Source: DATACZ01 sp036258795
GTDB taxonomy: Bacteria; Actinomycetota; CADDZG01; JAHWKV01
Assembly (NCBI GenBank): GCA_036258795.1
Contig: DATACZ010000133.1
Coordinates: forward strand, 1-5,777
DNA: 5,777 nt
Reading direction: 5' to 3'
The notes beneath the pieces are model-generated. The model searched no databases, had not been told where the DNA came from, and worked only from the letters and a program-made list of their open reading frames with translations. The first letter of the stretch is position 1, and the number at the start of each line of letters is the position of its first letter. Below are positions 4,075 to 5,777 of this stretch, piece after piece. The translations under genes and the position numbers were made by a program.

Positions 4075-5777
4075 ATGAATCCACTCCAGCAGCTGCACGA
4101 GGCGGGGCAGGCCGTCTGGCTCGATTTCCTTCGGCGGGGCCTCATTACGGGAGGCGACCTCCAGCGGATGATCCAGGAATATGCCGTCACCGGCGTAACG
4201 TCGAATCCGAGCATCTTCAAGAAGGCCATCGGGGGATCCACGGATTACGACGCTCCCCTCCAGGAGATTGTGGACGAGGGCGAGTCCGACTCGATCGACA
4301 TTTTCTACGAACTGGCTCTGGACGACATCCGAGGTGCGGCGGAGCTTTTCGCCCCCACCTACAAACAGACGGACGGGGAGCACGGCTTCGTTTCCTTCGA
4401 GCTGGAGCCCCGCCTGGCGCATGACACGGCTGGAAGCATCGACAAGGCAAAGGAGCTCTTTGCGCAGCTGTCGGCTCCCAACGTGATGATCAAGGTTCCG
4501 GGAACCCGTGAGGGAGCCCCTGCAGTCGAGGAGCTCACTGCGGCTGGGGTCAACGTGAACATCACCCTGCTCTTCTCCATCTCTTCTTACCGTGAGGTGG
4601 CCCAGGCCTACATCAGAGGTTTGGAGCGACGTCTGGAGCGAGGTGAGTCCATCGCGGGAATCGCCTCGGTGGCCTCGTTCTTCGTGTCTCGGGTCGACTC
4701 GGCGGTGGACCCTCAGCTGCCCAAGGACTCTCCGCTCAGAGGCAGGGTCGGCATCGCAAATGCCAAGATGGCCTACCAGGAGTTTCTCGAGATCTTCCGT
4801 GGCCCAACCTGGGACAGGCTTGCGGCCGCCGGCGCCCGGGTTCAGCGGCCTCTGTGGGCCTCGACGGGGACCAAGAACCCAGCCTACTCCGATGTGCTCT
4901 ATGTCGAGGAGTTAATCGCCCCCGACACCATCAACACCATGACGCAGGCAACCATGGAAGCCTTCAAGGACCACGGCAAGCTACGGCCCAACGCGGCGCA
5001 AGAAGGCGTGGAGGAGGCGGCACGGGCTCTCGAGCAGCTTGCGGAGCTCGACATTGATCTGGAAGAGATCGCCTCCAAGCTGGAAGAGGAAGGGATTAGC
5101 TCCTTCGAAAAGGATATGCAGAGCCTCCTGGAGACCATCGACGAAAAGATCGAGAAGGTCAAAGCAGGCCGCGTCCGCTGGCGCGCCGATCTTGGGGGTC
5201 TCGAGGACGAGGTTAAGGTCCAGCTCGAGGCGCTTGGGCAGAATGACGTTGTGGACCGTATCTGGCGACGGGACCACACCCTATGGGACCCGAATCCGAC
5301 CGAGATCAGCAATCGGATGGGTTGGCTCAGCCTTCCCGAGATTATGGACGACCGGATCGTTGAGCTCGAGGCCTTTGCCAAACAGGTCTTGGCGGATGGC
5401 TATACCAGCTGTGTCCTCCTGGGAATGGGTGGGTCTAGCCTCGCTCCGGAGGTTCTCAGCCACTCGTTTGGAGCCTCTAAGGGACTGGACGTCAGGATTC
5501 TGGACTCCACCCACCCCGAAACTATCCAATCCGTAACTGACCTGCTCGATCTCGAGCGCTCCCTGTTCATCGTGTCCAGCAAGTCGGGCACCACCTTGGA
5601 GACTCTCAGCCACTTCAATTACTTCTTCGATCTGGCGCCCAGGGGTGAGCAGTTCGTTGCCATCACCGATCCCGGCACTTCCCTTGAAAAACTGGCCCAC
5701 GAGAACGGGTTTAGGGAGCTGTTCCTGAACCCCTCCGATATTGGTGGCCGCTACTCGGCGCTATCCCTTTTCGGTTT
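4075..5777 (+). CDS. Bifunctional transaldolase / glucose-6-phosphate isomerase (partial, runs off window)
   Basis: One frame stays open from the ATG at 4075 (AAGGA ribosome binding site, 7 nt spacing) to the window end, 567 codons, with no stop. Residues 1 to about 360 are a transaldolase of the TalB/Tal2 type: WLDFLRRGLI with Asp17, GVTSNPSIFKKAI (40-52), and the Schiff-base lysine Lys140 in VMIKVPGT. NITLLFS, WASTGTKNPAYSD and a C-terminal DT-I-N-TM element also fit. A charged, helical linker (about 370-410) leads into a glucose-6-phosphate isomerase half. There GMGGSSLAPEVL (450-461) and SKSGTTLET (502-510) form the phosphosugar-binding SIS site. The enzyme would link non-oxidative pentose phosphate exchange with fructose-6-P/glucose-6-P conversion in the cytosol. 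Such fusions are usually about 900-950 residues, so roughly 350-380 residues lie beyond the window. The truncation is only the window edge. Confidence 0.95.
   Translation, partial: MNPLQQLHEAGQAVWLDFLRRGLITGGDLQRMIQEYAVTGVTSNPSIFKKAIGGSTDYDAPLQEIVDEGESDSIDIFYELALDDIRGAAELFAPTYKQTDGEHGFVSFELEPRLAHDTAGSIDKAKELFAQLSAPNVMIKVPGTREGAPAVEELTAAGVNVNITLLFSISSYREVAQAYIRGLERRLERGESIAGIASVASFFVSRVDSAVDPQLPKDSPLRGRVGIANAKMAYQEFLEIFRGPTWDRLAAAGARVQRPLWASTGTKNPAYSDVLYVEELIAPDTINTMTQATMEAFKDHGKLRPNAAQEGVEEAARALEQLAELDIDLEEIASKLEEEGISSFEKDMQSLLETIDEKIEKVKAGRVRWRADLGGLEDEVKVQLEALGQNDVVDRIWRRDHTLWDPNPTEISNRMGWLSLPEIMDDRIVELEAFAKQVLADGYTSCVLLGMGGSSLAPEVLSHSFGASKGLDVRILDSTHPETIQSVTDLLDLERSLFIVSSKSGTTLETLSHFNYFFDLAPRGEQFVAITDPGTSLEKLAHENGFRELFLNPSDIGGRYSALSLFG

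Noticed and set aside
3946..4422. N-terminal extension of the methyltransferase by 159 residues
   Set aside because: The extension is antisense to the transaldolase start, adds no recognisable domain and would make the protein far longer than its family. The ATG at 3943-3945 fits the family length.

Overview
The window is a moderately GC-rich bacterial segment, best read as an actinobacterial-type genome. The pointers are a fused transaldolase/glucose-6-phosphate isomerase, peptidoglycan hydrolases of the kind seen in actinobacteria and their phages, and a tRNA-Val(CAC) without an encoded CCA end. The lineage is an inference; no single marker proves it.

Left part (1-3134, all + strand): the tail end of an unidentified gene (1-81), a small HEAT-repeat protein (97-597), then three consecutive peptidoglycan-hydrolase genes. 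The first is a zinc N-acetylmuramoyl-L-alanine amidase (656-1609). The second is an M15-type D-Ala-D-Ala peptidase-like protein (about 1710-2321). The third is a GH73-type glucosaminidase (2367-3134). Their catalytic domains are unrelated and would cut three different bonds of the cell wall. All three nevertheless end in the same roughly 70-residue C-terminal module, which I cannot assign to a known family. The amidase and peptidase copies are nearly identical; the glucosaminidase copy is clearly homologous but more diverged. None of the three has a visible signal peptide and no holin is in view. The set therefore looks like a lysis or wall-piercing kit carried by a prophage, a phage-tail-like particle or a contractile injection system, with the shared module acting as a common wall-binding or docking tag. 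That role is inference.

Middle (3135-3311): a short spacer and a tRNA-Val(CAC) on the - strand. Its 3' end faces the hydrolase cluster, the orientation expected if an element had integrated at the tRNA 3' end. No att repeat is visible inside the window.

Right part (3313-5777): ordinary chromosomal genes. A family-3 O-methyltransferase lies on the - strand (3313-3945). Diverging from it across a 129-bp intergenic region is a bifunctional transaldolase/glucose-6-phosphate isomerase on the + strand (4075 to beyond the window end). The isomerase half is cut by the window edge, not broken. Apart from the shared modules there are no other long repeats that I can see, no CRISPR array, no transposase and no rRNA.
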